Assembly: GCA_005778045.1 (NCBI GenBank)
Contig: SXKQ01000040.1
Location: 1 to 15,981 of the forward strand
DNA length: 15,981 nt
DNA from: Planctomycetia bacterium
GTDB lineage: Bacteria; Planctomycetota; UBA1135; GCA-002686595
Direction: 5' to 3'
Shown: positions 1 to 8,381 of the stretch, piece after piece
Position numbering within the stretch: the stretch's first letter is position 1
How the letters are laid out: each line of letters opens with the position of its first letter
Program-made: the position numbers and the translations under genes
The notes under the pieces: model-generated
What the model saw: the letters and a program-made list of their open reading frames with translations, nothing else
Database searches by the model: none
Told to the model about the DNA's origin: nothing

Positions 1-1
1 C

Positions 2-1033
2 GCGGAGTTCGCCCTGAGCGACTCGCAGGGACGCTTCTCGCTGCGCATGCCGCCGCAGCACCCGCGTGCGCGGCTCGAGGCGCGCAAGGACGAGCTGCGC
101 AGCGAGCGCGTCGCGGTCGCGCGCGGCGCGAGCGGTGCGGAGCTCGTGCTCGCGCCCGCGGGCGGAATCGCTGGTCGGATCGCGTGGGAGGGCCTGTCGA
201 GCGGCGTCCGGCTGCACGTGGTTCCGCTGCTCGAGGCCGACGATCCCGGCGCGGAGCCTCCGCAGTGGACCTTCGTGCTCGCCGATGGCCAGTTCTTCGT
301 GCGCGGCCTGCAGCCCGGCCGCTACACGGTCGAGATCCGCCGGAGCGGTGGCTCGGATCCGCTCGCCAGCGTGATTGGGGTCGAGGTACGGCGCGGCGAG
401 ACGACGCGCGACCCGCGGCTCGATCCGCTCGCACTCGTGGCGACCGCGCGCGTCGCGACACTCACGATCGTCGATGGCTCGGGTCGGCCCCGGTCGGAAG
501 GGCTCAACATCATCGGGCGCTACAAGAACGCGAGTGGCGGCGACGACTACGAGTGGATTCCGCTCCACTCGGGCCGCGCCGTCGTGATCATTCCCGACGT
601 CGCGCCCGCGGTCTCCGTGATGGGGGCCGAGTACCTCACCGAGTACATCGAGCGCCTCGACGACGATCGCACCGTCGCGATGCGTCGCGCGCCGACGGCG
701 CACTTCCGACTCACGCAGCACGTGACCTTGCCGCCGGACATCACGCTCGGTGTCAGCCTCGAGCACGAGCTCGGTGACCGGGCCGGTTTCTCGTGGGACT
801 TGGAGCAGCCGGAGTTTGACGAGAACGGCCGCGCCGTCATGCGCGTGCGCCACCTCGGAAACTACAAGCTCCTGCTGCGCGCCACGCTGCGCGGCGAAGT
901 CTGGAAGTCGATGCCCCTCGACATGCCGGCGCTCGAGCTGCACGTGCGCGAGCTGCCTGCGGAGCAGACGTTCGAGGTCACCTGTCCGGAAGAGCCGCTG
1001 CAGGTCGTGCTCGAGGCGCTGAAGCGGCCGTGA
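2..1033 (+). CDS. Ig-like-repeat (carboxypeptidase-regulatory-like) protein, 5'-truncated, paralogue 1 of 3
   Basis: The frame is open from base 2, so the true start lies before the window; 343 codons are visible before TGA at 1031-1033. The first ATG (position 47) is internal, because the preceding residues (DSQGRFSLRMP) match the strand motif in the next two paralogues (DAQGKFELRTP, DALGRFELRVP). The visible part holds Ig-like repeats of the type 'DGxFxVRGLxPGxYTVEI' followed by 'TRDPRLDPLALV', and ends in a conserved tail (FEVTCPEEPLQVVLEALKRP) also found at the ends of the genes finishing at 2724 and 5312. The family usually forms extracellular beta-sandwich modules; no catalytic residues are evident. 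By analogy with the third paralogue it was probably exported and membrane-anchored. The reading as a regulatory-like repeat protein is confident; its biological role is unknown. Confidence 0.75.
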   Translation, partial: AEFALSDSQGRFSLRMPPQHPRARLEARKDELRSERVAVARGASGAELVLAPAGGIAGRIAWEGLSSGVRLHVVPLLEADDPGAEPPQWTFVLADGQFFVRGLQPGRYTVEIRRSGGSDPLASVIGVEVRRGETTRDPRLDPLALVATARVATLTIVDGSGRPRSEGLNIIGRYKNASGGDDYEWIPLHSGRAVVIIPDVAPAVSVMGAEYLTEYIERLDDDRTVAMRRAPTAHFRLTQHVTLPPDITLGVSLEHELGDRAGFSWDLEQPEFDENGRAVMRVRHLGNYKLLLRATLRGEVWKSMPLDMPALELHVRELPAEQTFEVTCPEEPLQVVLEALKRP

Positions 1034-2724
1034 GAGGTACGCAGCGCGCTGCTGCTCGCGCTGCTGCTCGTCGCGGCGGGCTTCTTCGTCTGGCGCCTGC
1101 GAGAGCGCGAGACCGCGGTCGATGGCGCGCAGCCGCCACGGCTGGACGCTCCTTCGCACGGCACCTCCAGCGCCGGCATGGAGTCGTCGCGCGTCGAGGG
1201 TGAGTCGTCGGCGGAGATGCAGGCGTCGAGCGGTGTGACGGCACCTTCGTCGCCCGCGCGCCACGTGCGGGCCATGCTCGCAGGCAGCTCGCGCGCGGTG
1301 GCCGGTGCCGAAATCGTCTGGTGGGTCGCGAGCGAAGGGCGCGACGAGTTCGAGCGCTGGCTCGAGGAATCGCTGGCCGAAGCGAGCCTGTCGCCGGACG
1401 CGCGCCGCACCGTCGCGGATGGTCAGGGCCGCTTCGAGGTCGCCAGCTCCGAGGCGACCGAACTCGACGAGGGTGCCGCGCTCGACGCTCACGAATGTGA
1501 CTCGCAAGGCCATGCGCTCGGCAGGGTGAGGCTCCGTCTTCCGCGCGAGGCGATGACGCAGCGCATCGAGCTCGGCGACGCGCCCGTGGAGCCGCTGCCG
1601 GTCTTCGTGAGCGGACGCGTCCGGCTCGCGACGGGCGAGCCCGCGGGTGGTGCGCTGGTTACCCCAGATGACCTGAAACCACAGTCGGGCTGGTTCGACG
1701 TCGATCGTCCGGCGTCGAGCTGGCGCATGCGCCGCGATGCGCAGGGCAAGTTCGAGCTGCGCACGCCACTGAGTGCGACACACCTGGCACTGACTGCGGC
1801 CAAGGACGGCTACACGAGCGAGCCCGTGACCGTGACGGCGGGAAGCCGCGATGTCGAGCTCGTGCCGGCTCCGGGGGCGACGCTCGCTGGCCGCCTCATG
1901 CTGCACGAATCCGTCGCCGCCGAGCGCCTGCGAGTCCGCATGCGCGAGTCGACCGAGTTGCCGTCGCTGCGATCGCCACGCCACTCCCCGACGGGAGCTT
2001 TGAGTGTCGCGGCCTGCGCCCCGGCACGCTGCCGCTGCAAGTCTACTAGCTGCAGATGACCCGCGAGTTTGCGCGCGTCGAGGGGCTTCACATCGCGGAA
2101 GCTGGCACGAGTCGCGATGCGCGGCTGGAACCGCTCGACCTTTCGAATGATCTACGCGAGATCGCGCTGTCGCTGCTCGATGCGCGCGGCGAGCCCAGCG
2201 CGCAATCCCCGCAGGTCGAGCTCCATCACGGTGGCCCGAAGGCGGAGTTCGAGTGCGCGGATGCGCGTGTTCCCTTCCTGCTCGGGCGCGAGCCCGTCGA
2301 CGTGCTCATCGCATGCAAGTCGTACTTGCACGAGTTCCTGCCGAGCGTCCGGGAGAGCGGGCCCGTCGTGCTGCACGCAGCGCCTACACTGCGCTTCCGG
2401 TTGCCGGAGGCCGCCTACGCCGCGCTGCGCTGTCTCGTACCCTCCCTGCAGCTTCGCCCGCAGCGCGAGACGAGCCTCGACGACGGCCAGCCGATCGCCT
2501 TCAAGGGCGGTCAGGCCGTCGACACGCTCGCGGTCGTGGCCGGTCAGTACCGCATGGCCCTGCAGCTCTGGCACCAGCACGACGGAAGCTGGATCTTCGG
2601 GGAGGTGCCGCTCCGCGAGCCCAGCCGCACCGAGATGGTGAAGGGCCCGCTCCCGCAGGAGTTCGACGTGTTGTGCGACCCCGTGGAGATGGCGCGGGTG
2701 GTGTCGCAACTGTTAGACAAGTGA
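1030..2724 (+). pseudogene. Broken paralogue 2 of 3 of the Ig-like-repeat anchored proteins
   Basis: Homology to the neighbours runs from about 1034 to 2724, but no single frame covers it. A hydrophobic anchor (ALLLALLLVAAGFFVW, about 1046-1093) is encoded in the frame used up to about 1940, yet that frame has no ATG, GTG or TTG before 1178; the natural GTG at 1030 is one frame off. The protein then follows paralogue 3 (GAEIVWW versus GADVLWW) until RVRMRESTEL. From about 1940-1980 homology moves to another frame (PDGSFECRGLRPGTLPLQVY, then FARVEGL and DARLEPLDL), and in that frame a TAG at 2047-2049 interrupts it. The 3' part (ATG at 2056 to TGA at 2724) ends in the family tail. It also lacks several central repeats present in paralogue 3. 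I read it as a decayed gene; clustered sequencing errors are the alternative. Confidence 0.72.
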
Positions 2725-2726
2725 GC

Positions 2727-5312
2727 ATGCAGCGCCGCGCCTACCTGACCGCAGCTCTCGTCATCGCGCTGATCGCGGTGCTGTGGACCGTTCGGATGTC
2801 GCAGCGACCTTCCGGCGCCGTGCAGCCGGAAGCCGCGGACGTGGGGACGGCACTCCCGCAACAAGATGCGGGCGCCAAGCCCGTCGAGTCGCCGGCAACG
2901 CCGCAGCGCGACGAGGTCACCGCGAGCAGCTCGACGCTCGAGGGCGAGACGCTTGCGGTGCGCGTGCTCGCGAGCGGGACCTTCGATCCCGTCGCTGGGG
3001 CGGACGTGCTCTGGTGGCCCGCGCTCGATGCGGCGCAGGGAGACGGGGAGGAGCTCGTGCGGCGCCTGCTGCGCTCGGACGAGTCGCGCACGCTGCTCTC
3101 GAGCGCGGGCCGCACGACAAGCGATGCCGACGGGCGTGCGCAGGTGCCCGATGCAGTACACGGGGTGCTGGTACTGGCGCGCGCGGAAGGGCGCTTTGGC
3201 CTCGCGCAGTTCCTGCGAGGCGAGTCACCGCCGCTCGAGGTGCTCCTGCAGCGTGACTTCGCACTCGAGGCGCGCGTCCTCGATGAGCAAGGCGCCGAGC
3301 TCGAAGGGGTCGACGTGGAATTGCGCGTGGGAGACGACCCTCGCAGCGCCGTGCAGCTGCGGGAACGCAGCGACTCCAAGGGCCGCGCGCGCTTCGAGCA
3401 CGCCGGCTTCGCCATCGCCACCTGGGGTGCGGGCTCGGAGCTTGGCTCGCTCGCGGTCGCGGAGCCGACGGAGCCGCCGGCAGTGCTCGAGTTCGCGCTG
3501 GCCGAGCCCCCGCAGGCTCCGGTCGAGCTCGTGGTCTCGCGCGGCGGCGAGTGCGAGGTGCGCATCGTCGGTCGCGACGGACAGCCCGCGAGCGGCCACT
3601 TCGACGTCATCCTTGGATATTTGCCGGGCGAGGACATCGAGCTCGAGGAACTCGATCCGAGTTGGGCGTCGGGTGCGCGGCGCAGCGACGTCGAGGGGCC
3701 GAGCGTGCTGTTCCGACACGTGCGGCCGGGACGGGAGCTGCTTGCGACGGTGCTGCGCGAAGGAGCTGGGGCTGCGCATCGGGCGATCGGGAGCGGACCG
3801 GCGAGCGCCGATACGCGCGCGGTGATCGAAGTGCGACTGGGAGCGGGCTGCACCCGGCTGGAAGGTCGCGCTCTGGCAGAGTCGGGCGAGCCGCGCGCGA
3901 GCGCGTTGCTGGAGCTCCGCATCCGTGGAGAGGACACTCTGCCCGGGCCGGCCCTCGCACCTGCCGTGCGCGCGAATGCTCAAGGTCGTTTTGAGCTCGA
4001 GTTGGAAACAGCGCGCTGGATCGAGCTGGGGGACGTGCCGCTGCAGCTCGTGGAGCTCGATTCCGAAGGCGGCGAAGTCGCGGAAGCTGCGCTGCGCGTG
4101 ACGGCGACGCCCGACACTCTTCGCGTCGATCTCGGGAACGTGCGGCTGGAAGCCCGCTCGCTCTACGCGAGCGGTCGCGTCATTACGAGCGAGCACGAGC
4201 TTGTGTGTGGCGCGTGGGTGATGGGCGCGCTGCTCCACGAGGAGCAAGGAGCACCTGCGGAGAGCGCTCTGGAGCTGCTCCCGCACGTGCGCGCGCGCAC
4301 CGACGCTCTGGGACGCTTCGAGCTGCGGGTGCCGCGCGGGCTCGAGGAACTTCAGCTGCTCGCCGGCAAGGGCGAGCTGCGCAGTCCGCCCCTTCGCGCG
4401 ACCATGGGCGTTCAGGACCTGCAGATCGTGCTCCAGCAACGCGCGGAGATCGCCGGTCGACTCGTCGTGGACCCGACGATCCCGATGAGCCGCGTGATCG
4501 TCGTGGCGACATGCAAGGCCGTCGCCGGCGAGGGGATCCTGCGCGTCCGGCCGGAGCCCGACGGGCGTTTCGTGCTGCGCGGTGTCCGTCCGGGAGAACA
4601 CTCGGTGACGGTGCACGCGGTGGATGGCTACGCCGAGCTGGCGCGCGTCGAGGGCGTGTTCGCACTCGCCGGCGAGCGCACTCTCGACGCGCGTCTCGAT
4701 CCGCTCGATCTGCGCGCTGGACATCGTTCCATCGCGCTTGCGCTGCGCGACGAGTCGGGAGCGCCGTTCACGGGCGAGGTATCGGTCGTCGTGCGCACGG
4801 TGGGCTCCGAGGGCGAGCGCGCGCTGTTCGCGCCTGTGCTGCAAGGCGTGGCGAGCGTGCTGGTCGGTGACACGCCACCGCTCGTGACGGTTGTCGCTCC
4901 CGGCCATCTGGCGCAGGTGCTCGGTCCGGTCGACAGCGATCGAAGCGTGACCTTGATGCGCGCGCCGATGTTGCGCTTCACGCTCGCCGGAGATGCCGAG
5001 CTGCCAGCCTTGCCCTACCGGCTCGCCCTGCAGTTTCGGGCCGCCGGTCCAGCCGCCCGGGACGTCGCTCGACACCTGCCGAAGCCTGAGTTCGGCGGCA
5101 ACCGCAGCGCGCGCTGCGAGGCGGTCCTCGCCGGCAAGCTGCAAGTGATGTTGAAGCTCGTGCGCCGGACCGAGGAGAGCTGGAACGAGGTCGAAATCCC
5201 GCTCGACCCGACGCTCTGGATCGATGTGCGGGAGCGTGGCGAGCAGGCGTTCGAGGTGCGCTGCACGCCCGAGGCGCTCGACAGCGCGCTGCGCGCCCTC
5301 GGAGGTCGCTAG
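2727..5312 (+). CDS. Membrane-anchored multi-repeat Ig-like (carboxypeptidase-regulatory-like) protein, paralogue 3 of 3
   Basis: 861 aa from ATG 2727, two bases after the preceding stop. The frame is open further upstream, but that extension is arginine-rich nonsense overlapping the previous gene, whereas 2727 gives a clean N-terminus: MQRRAYLTAALVIALIAVLW, a positively charged start plus one membrane helix (about residues 5-21). A Ser/Pro/Glu-rich linker follows to about residue 75. From there on there are at least five Ig-like repeats with the 'GRVxxxxGxxxxxAxVxLxxxDxxGRFxLxxP' pattern, clearest near residues 78-130, 182-240, 375-430, 476-540 and 573-630. The C-terminus carries the family tail (FEVRCTPEALDSALRALGGR). 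No enzyme motif is seen. Likely an inner-membrane-anchored periplasmic or surface structural/binding protein; function unknown. Confidence 0.82.
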   Translation: MQRRAYLTAALVIALIAVLWTVRMSQRPSGAVQPEAADVGTALPQQDAGAKPVESPATPQRDEVTASSSTLEGETLAVRVLASGTFDPVAGADVLWWPALDAAQGDGEELVRRLLRSDESRTLLSSAGRTTSDADGRAQVPDAVHGVLVLARAEGRFGLAQFLRGESPPLEVLLQRDFALEARVLDEQGAELEGVDVELRVGDDPRSAVQLRERSDSKGRARFEHAGFAIATWGAGSELGSLAVAEPTEPPAVLEFALAEPPQAPVELVVSRGGECEVRIVGRDGQPASGHFDVILGYLPGEDIELEELDPSWASGARRSDVEGPSVLFRHVRPGRELLATVLREGAGAAHRAIGSGPASADTRAVIEVRLGAGCTRLEGRALAESGEPRASALLELRIRGEDTLPGPALAPAVRANAQGRFELELETARWIELGDVPLQLVELDSEGGEVAEAALRVTATPDTLRVDLGNVRLEARSLYASGRVITSEHELVCGAWVMGALLHEEQGAPAESALELLPHVRARTDALGRFELRVPRGLEELQLLAGKGELRSPPLRATMGVQDLQIVLQQRAEIAGRLVVDPTIPMSRVIVVATCKAVAGEGILRVRPEPDGRFVLRGVRPGEHSVTVHAVDGYAELARVEGVFALAGERTLDARLDPLDLRAGHRSIALALRDESGAPFTGEVSVVVRTVGSEGERALFAPVLQGVASVLVGDTPPLVTVVAPGHLAQVLGPVDSDRSVTLMRAPMLRFTLAGDAELPALPYRLALQFRAAGPAARDVARHLPKPEFGGNRSARCEAVLAGKLQVMLKLVRRTEESWNEVEIPLDPTLWIDVRERGEQAFEVRCTPEALDSALRALGGR

Positions 5313-5318
5313 GCCAAG

Positions 5319-5582
5319 CTACTTGTTGGCGCTCACGATCGGCCAGACCAGCACGGCAAGCCCCGCGATCACGTCCAGCGCGGCGAGTCCGCTGGCGACC
5401 CACGCGGCCACGCCCGGGGACGTGGCGCGCGCCTCCTGCGAGTACTGCAGGGCGAGCAGGGTCCCGAACATTCCGACGCCCAGACCGAGCGTCCGCTTCC
5501 AGTCGCCTCAGCAGGATCCCTTGGCGAGCCAGAAGCCGAGCGGCGCCACGCCGCCTGCGAGCAGGGCATAGAGTGCTTTCAT
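5319..5582 (-). CDS. Candidate small membrane selenoprotein (Cys-Sec motif, UGA codon 25)
   Basis: Reading minus from ATG 5582 gives MKALYALLAGGVAPLGFWLA, then KGSC, a TGA at 5510-5508, then GDWKRTLGLGVGMFGTLLAL and onward in the same frame to TAG at 5321-5319: 87 residues if TGA is read as selenocysteine (Sec25). Three hydrophobic segments are visible (about residues 3-20, 31-46, 58-82), and the Cys24-Sec25 pair sits in the polar loop between the first two. Just after the TGA is a hairpin with a GGUCU loop (5475-5493) resembling a bacterial SECIS. Protein-like sequence continues on both sides of the TGA. I do not recognise the family. A vicinal Cys-Sec pair would suggest thiol/selenol redox or metal chemistry at the membrane, but that is inference. 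Alternatives are a nonsense mutation or base error (for example TGC or TGG). No clear Shine-Dalgarno precedes the ATG. Confidence 0.6.
5475..5493 (-). promoter_or_regulatory. SECIS-like hairpin downstream of in-frame UGA
   Basis: On the minus strand the stem is GACGC/GCGUC, topped by a U-G wobble or bulged U and a C-G pair, with apical loop GGUCU. The loop begins 21 nt after the UGA (the UGA is 5510-5508, the loop 5486-5482). The Escherichia coli fdhF SECIS, as I recall it, has an apical loop containing GGUCU with a bulged U on the 5' side of the upper stem, at nearly the same distance from its UGA. The pairing and loop are seen directly; recognition by SelB is inferred. Confidence 0.5.
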
Positions 5583-5693
5583 GGCGGGAGTCTGGGCTCG
5601 GAGTCGATCGGATTCCAGCCTGCGGCACGAGAGGGAATCCGGCGGAACATTGCCTGTTCGCTCGGACGCGCGGATGATGCCCGGCGAAGCGCG
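5583..5693. promoter_or_regulatory. Divergent intergenic region with inverted repeat and weak promoter-like boxes
   Basis: These 111 bases separate the minus-strand small membrane gene from the plus-strand five-gene operon. A perfect 8-bp inverted repeat, CGGATTCC (5609-5616) and GGAATCCG (5634-5641), lies near the middle with a 17-nt spacer; its placement fits an operator for a dimeric regulator. For the plus direction, TTGCCT (5650-5655) and GATGAT (5673-5678) are separated by 17 nt, each matching 4 of 6 sigma-70 consensus bases, and end 15 nt before ATG 5694. The repeat is certain; the operator and promoter roles are guesses. Confidence 0.3.
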
Positions 5694-8381
5694 ATGAAGA
5701 CCCCCAACCACTGGCCCGTGATTTCCTTGCTCGCGCTCGCGGCCTGTGCGCGCCCCGAAACGGCACCGAGCGAGTCGGCCACTCCCCAGCCGCCGATCGT
5801 GACCCGTGCGCTGGCCGATGCGGAACGTCCGAAGCTCGAGCAGGCTGTCGCGCGCATGCGCTGCGCCGCCTGTCACGCGAGCGCGTCCGAGCGAGTCACG
5901 CCCGAGCCCGCGCCATCGCTGGTCGGCATCGGCGCCCGCAAGACTCCGGAGGGCTTGCGTCGCTGGCTCGCGGATCCCCAGGCCGCCAAGCCCGGAACGG
6001 CGATGCCGGACATGCTGGCCAAGCTGCCCGCACGCGAGCGCGAGGTCGCCCTCGACGAGCTTGTTCACTATCTCGCAGCGCAGGGCGGGCCCGTGCAGCC
6101 GACGGAGCGCGAAGTGGAAGTCGCGGAGCTGGAGCTCGGACGACGCCTCTATCACGAGGTCGGCTGCGTCGCGTGCCACGAGCCGCAAGAGGATGCGGAG
6201 GACCTCGAACGTTCCCTGTGGTCTTTCCCGGCCGAGGAGCGCGTCGCGCCGCAGGTTGCCGGCACATTTGGCTCGACGGCTTTCGACACGGATGTCGACG
6301 CGCTGGCGGCATTCCTGCGCGATCCGCTCGCTGCGCGACCTTCGGGCCGCATGCCTTCGCTGCTGCTCGAAGCGGTCGAGTCGCACGCGATCGCCACCTA
6401 CCTCCTGCGCCACCGCATCGGCCCCGAGGGGCTCGTCACCAAGCCGGGCTGGCGCTACCGCTATTACGAGGGCACCTTTTCCTCGGCGCAACCGGGCTTT
6501 TCCGATGCAAAGCCCGTGCGCGAAGGCACGCTCGACTCGCTCGACGGCTTGCCGGAGCACCGACCCGACAACTTTGGCTTCGACTTCACGGGCCTGTTCG
6601 AGATCGAGGTCGCGGGGACCTACACGTTCTGGACGTGGTCGGACGATGGCTCGAACCTGTGGATCGACGGTCGTGAGGTCGTCGAGAACGACGGCGATCA
6701 CGGGCCGACCGAGCGCTCGGGTGAGATTCAGCTCGAGGCCGGCGCGCACGAGATGGTCGTGGCGATGTACGAGCACGGCGGCGGGCAGGAGCTGCGCGTC
6801 GAGTGGCAACCGCCCGGTGGCGAGAGGCAGGCGCTCCCGGCGCAGTTCTTCTCGCATGGCAGCGGACGCATGCTCGCTGCCGCGACGACGTTCCAGCTTG
6901 ACACTCCGAAGGTGGAGCGCGGTCGCGCGCGCTTCGAGCGGCTCGGCTGCAACGCCTGCCACGCGATCGAGTCGCAAGGCATCGGTGTTCCCAGCGCGAC
7001 GCCGCTGGCGGAGCTCGCGCAGCGGCCTGGCGACGGCTGCGTCGGCACGACGGCGCCCGCGCGCGGTCCGCGCTATGGGCTCGACGACGAGCAGCGCGTC
7101 GCTCTGCGCTCGTTCGTCGCGGATGCGGCGAAGCTGGCGGAGCCGCGCACGGACGAGGAGCGACTCGAGAGCACGCTGTCGCGGCTCGATTGTCGCGCTT
7201 GCCACCGCCGCGGTGACGCAGGCGGGCCTGACCTCGAGCGCGCCAAGTACTTCCGCGAGGCGATCGAGGCCGACCTCGGCAACGAAGGCCGCCTGCCGCC
7301 GCTGCTCGACAACGTCGGAGCCAAGCTGCATTCCGCGTGGCTCACGCGCGTGCTCGACGAAGGTGCACGCGTACGTCCGTACGTCGCGACGCGCATGCCG
7401 GTCTACGGATCCGCGAATACAAGCGCACTGACCGCGCTCTTCGAGCAGGTGGACGGGCACGGCGTCGAGGACGTCCCGCAGGAATTCGATCCCGTGCTCG
7501 TCGAGGCTGGCCGCAAGCTCGCGGGCAAGTCGGGACTCGGCTGCATCCAGTGTCACCGCTTCAACGGTGCCGAGTCGCTCGGCATTCCTGCCGTGGACCT
7601 CGCGACGGTCAGCGAGCGCATCCGTGGACCATGGTTCCGCCAGCTGCTCACGGACCCCAAGTCGCTCGGCATGAACACGCGCATGCCCGAGATGTGGCAG
7701 GTGATCGACACGCCCAACGGTCGCGTGCAGCGCAGTCCCGTGCGCGACGTCTGCGACGGCGAGCCCGCTCGCCAGATCGAGGCGCTGTGGCAGTACCTGT
7801 CGCTCGGCGCGTCCATGCCCTTGCCCGACGGACTCTTCATTTCAGAGCGCGAGTACGAGCTCGTACCAGCGAATGGGCCGGAGATCTGCGCGGTTTTTCT
7901 GCGCGGGCACACGCCGCGCGGGCTGATGGTCGGCCTGCCCGAGCAGGTTCACTACGCGTGGGACTTCGAGCACGCGCGCGCCGTCTGGGCTTGGCGCGGC
8001 CGCTTCTTCAACGCGGCGGGGACGTGGAACGGTCGCGCCGGTGCGCTTGAGCGTCCACCAGCGGCCGATGCGTATGAGTTCCCAGCCGGAGGCGCGCTCG
8101 CGAGCGAACCTGAGCTCGTCGCGCGTCCGCAGGGCTGGTCGCTCGATGCGGCCCAGCGTCCCGTGTTCCGCTACGCGCTCGGAAACGTCGAGGTCGAGGA
8201 GACCTTCGAGCCCAAGTTGCGCAGGGGTGGCTCGATCCTCGTGCGCAAGCTCGTCGTCTCGCACGACGGGGGCGCGAGCGAGGCCGCCGGGCTGCGCCTG
8301 CGCCACAGTGGCGCGGCGCTGGAGTTCCGTGAGGAAGGCGGGCGCTCCGTGGCGCGCGCGGAATGGGAGGTTGTGCCGTGA
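5694..8381 (+). CDS. Pentahaem c-type cytochrome lipoprotein with inserted PA14 domain
   Basis: 895 aa from ATG 5694, chosen because it gives a lipoprotein signal (ISLLALAAC, lipid-accepting Cys18). Five CXXCH haem sites are visible: CAACH (57), CVACH (158), CNACH (419), CRACH (500) and CIQCH (617). Met-Pro motifs that could give the distal ligand follow four of them (Met104, Met220, Met568, Met664); none follows the third. A PA14-type beta-sandwich lies between haems 2 and 3 (about 252-377), recognised from YYEGTF, the FTWSDDGSNLWIDG-type core (here FWTWSDDGSNLWIDG) and HEMVVAMYEHGGGQELRVEW. PA14 modules often bind carbohydrate. The C-terminus (about 740-895, from TPRGLMVG) resembles that of the cytochrome at 10997. 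Its stop overlaps the next start (GTGA). Likely an exported electron acceptor for the propeller partner; the partnership is inferred from coupling. Confidence 0.88.
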   Translation: MKTPNHWPVISLLALAACARPETAPSESATPQPPIVTRALADAERPKLEQAVARMRCAACHASASERVTPEPAPSLVGIGARKTPEGLRRWLADPQAAKPGTAMPDMLAKLPAREREVALDELVHYLAAQGGPVQPTEREVEVAELELGRRLYHEVGCVACHEPQEDAEDLERSLWSFPAEERVAPQVAGTFGSTAFDTDVDALAAFLRDPLAARPSGRMPSLLLEAVESHAIATYLLRHRIGPEGLVTKPGWRYRYYEGTFSSAQPGFSDAKPVREGTLDSLDGLPEHRPDNFGFDFTGLFEIEVAGTYTFWTWSDDGSNLWIDGREVVENDGDHGPTERSGEIQLEAGAHEMVVAMYEHGGGQELRVEWQPPGGERQALPAQFFSHGSGRMLAAATTFQLDTPKVERGRARFERLGCNACHAIESQGIGVPSATPLAELAQRPGDGCVGTTAPARGPRYGLDDEQRVALRSFVADAAKLAEPRTDEERLESTLSRLDCRACHRRGDAGGPDLERAKYFREAIEADLGNEGRLPPLLDNVGAKLHSAWLTRVLDEGARVRPYVATRMPVYGSANTSALTALFEQVDGHGVEDVPQEFDPVLVEAGRKLAGKSGLGCIQCHRFNGAESLGIPAVDLATVSERIRGPWFRQLLTDPKSLGMNTRMPEMWQVIDTPNGRVQRSPVRDVCDGEPARQIEALWQYLSLGASMPLPDGLFISEREYELVPANGPEICAVFLRGHTPRGLMVGLPEQVHYAWDFEHARAVWAWRGRFFNAAGTWNGRAGALERPPAADAYEFPAGGALASEPELVARPQGWSLDAAQRPVFRYALGNVEVEETFEPKLRRGGSILVRKLVVSHDGGASEAAGLRLRHSGAALEFREEGGRSVARAEWEVVP

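Noticed and set aside
2253..2726. Upstream extension of the third repeat protein
   Set aside because: The extension overlaps the homologous 3' part of the preceding paralogue in another frame and is arginine-rich without structure. ATG 2727 gives a proper membrane-anchor N-terminus.
3225..5144. Long minus-strand open frame (639 aa) opposite the third repeat paralogue
   Set aside because: Its composition is typical of a GC-rich shadow frame and it shows no motif, while the plus strand has clear homologous repeats.
5508..7556. Long minus-strand open frame (682 aa) antisense to the pentahaem cytochrome gene
   Set aside because: It is arginine- and leucine-rich, lacks family motifs and lies opposite a gene with five CXXCH sites; long antisense frames are common in GC-rich DNA. 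Only its last 24 codons, from ATG 5582, look real.
8363..8377. ATG 8363 as start of the first propeller gene
   Set aside because: The GGGAGG Shine-Dalgarno lies inside this extension and is correctly spaced for GTG 8378, which also forms the usual 4-nt overlap.
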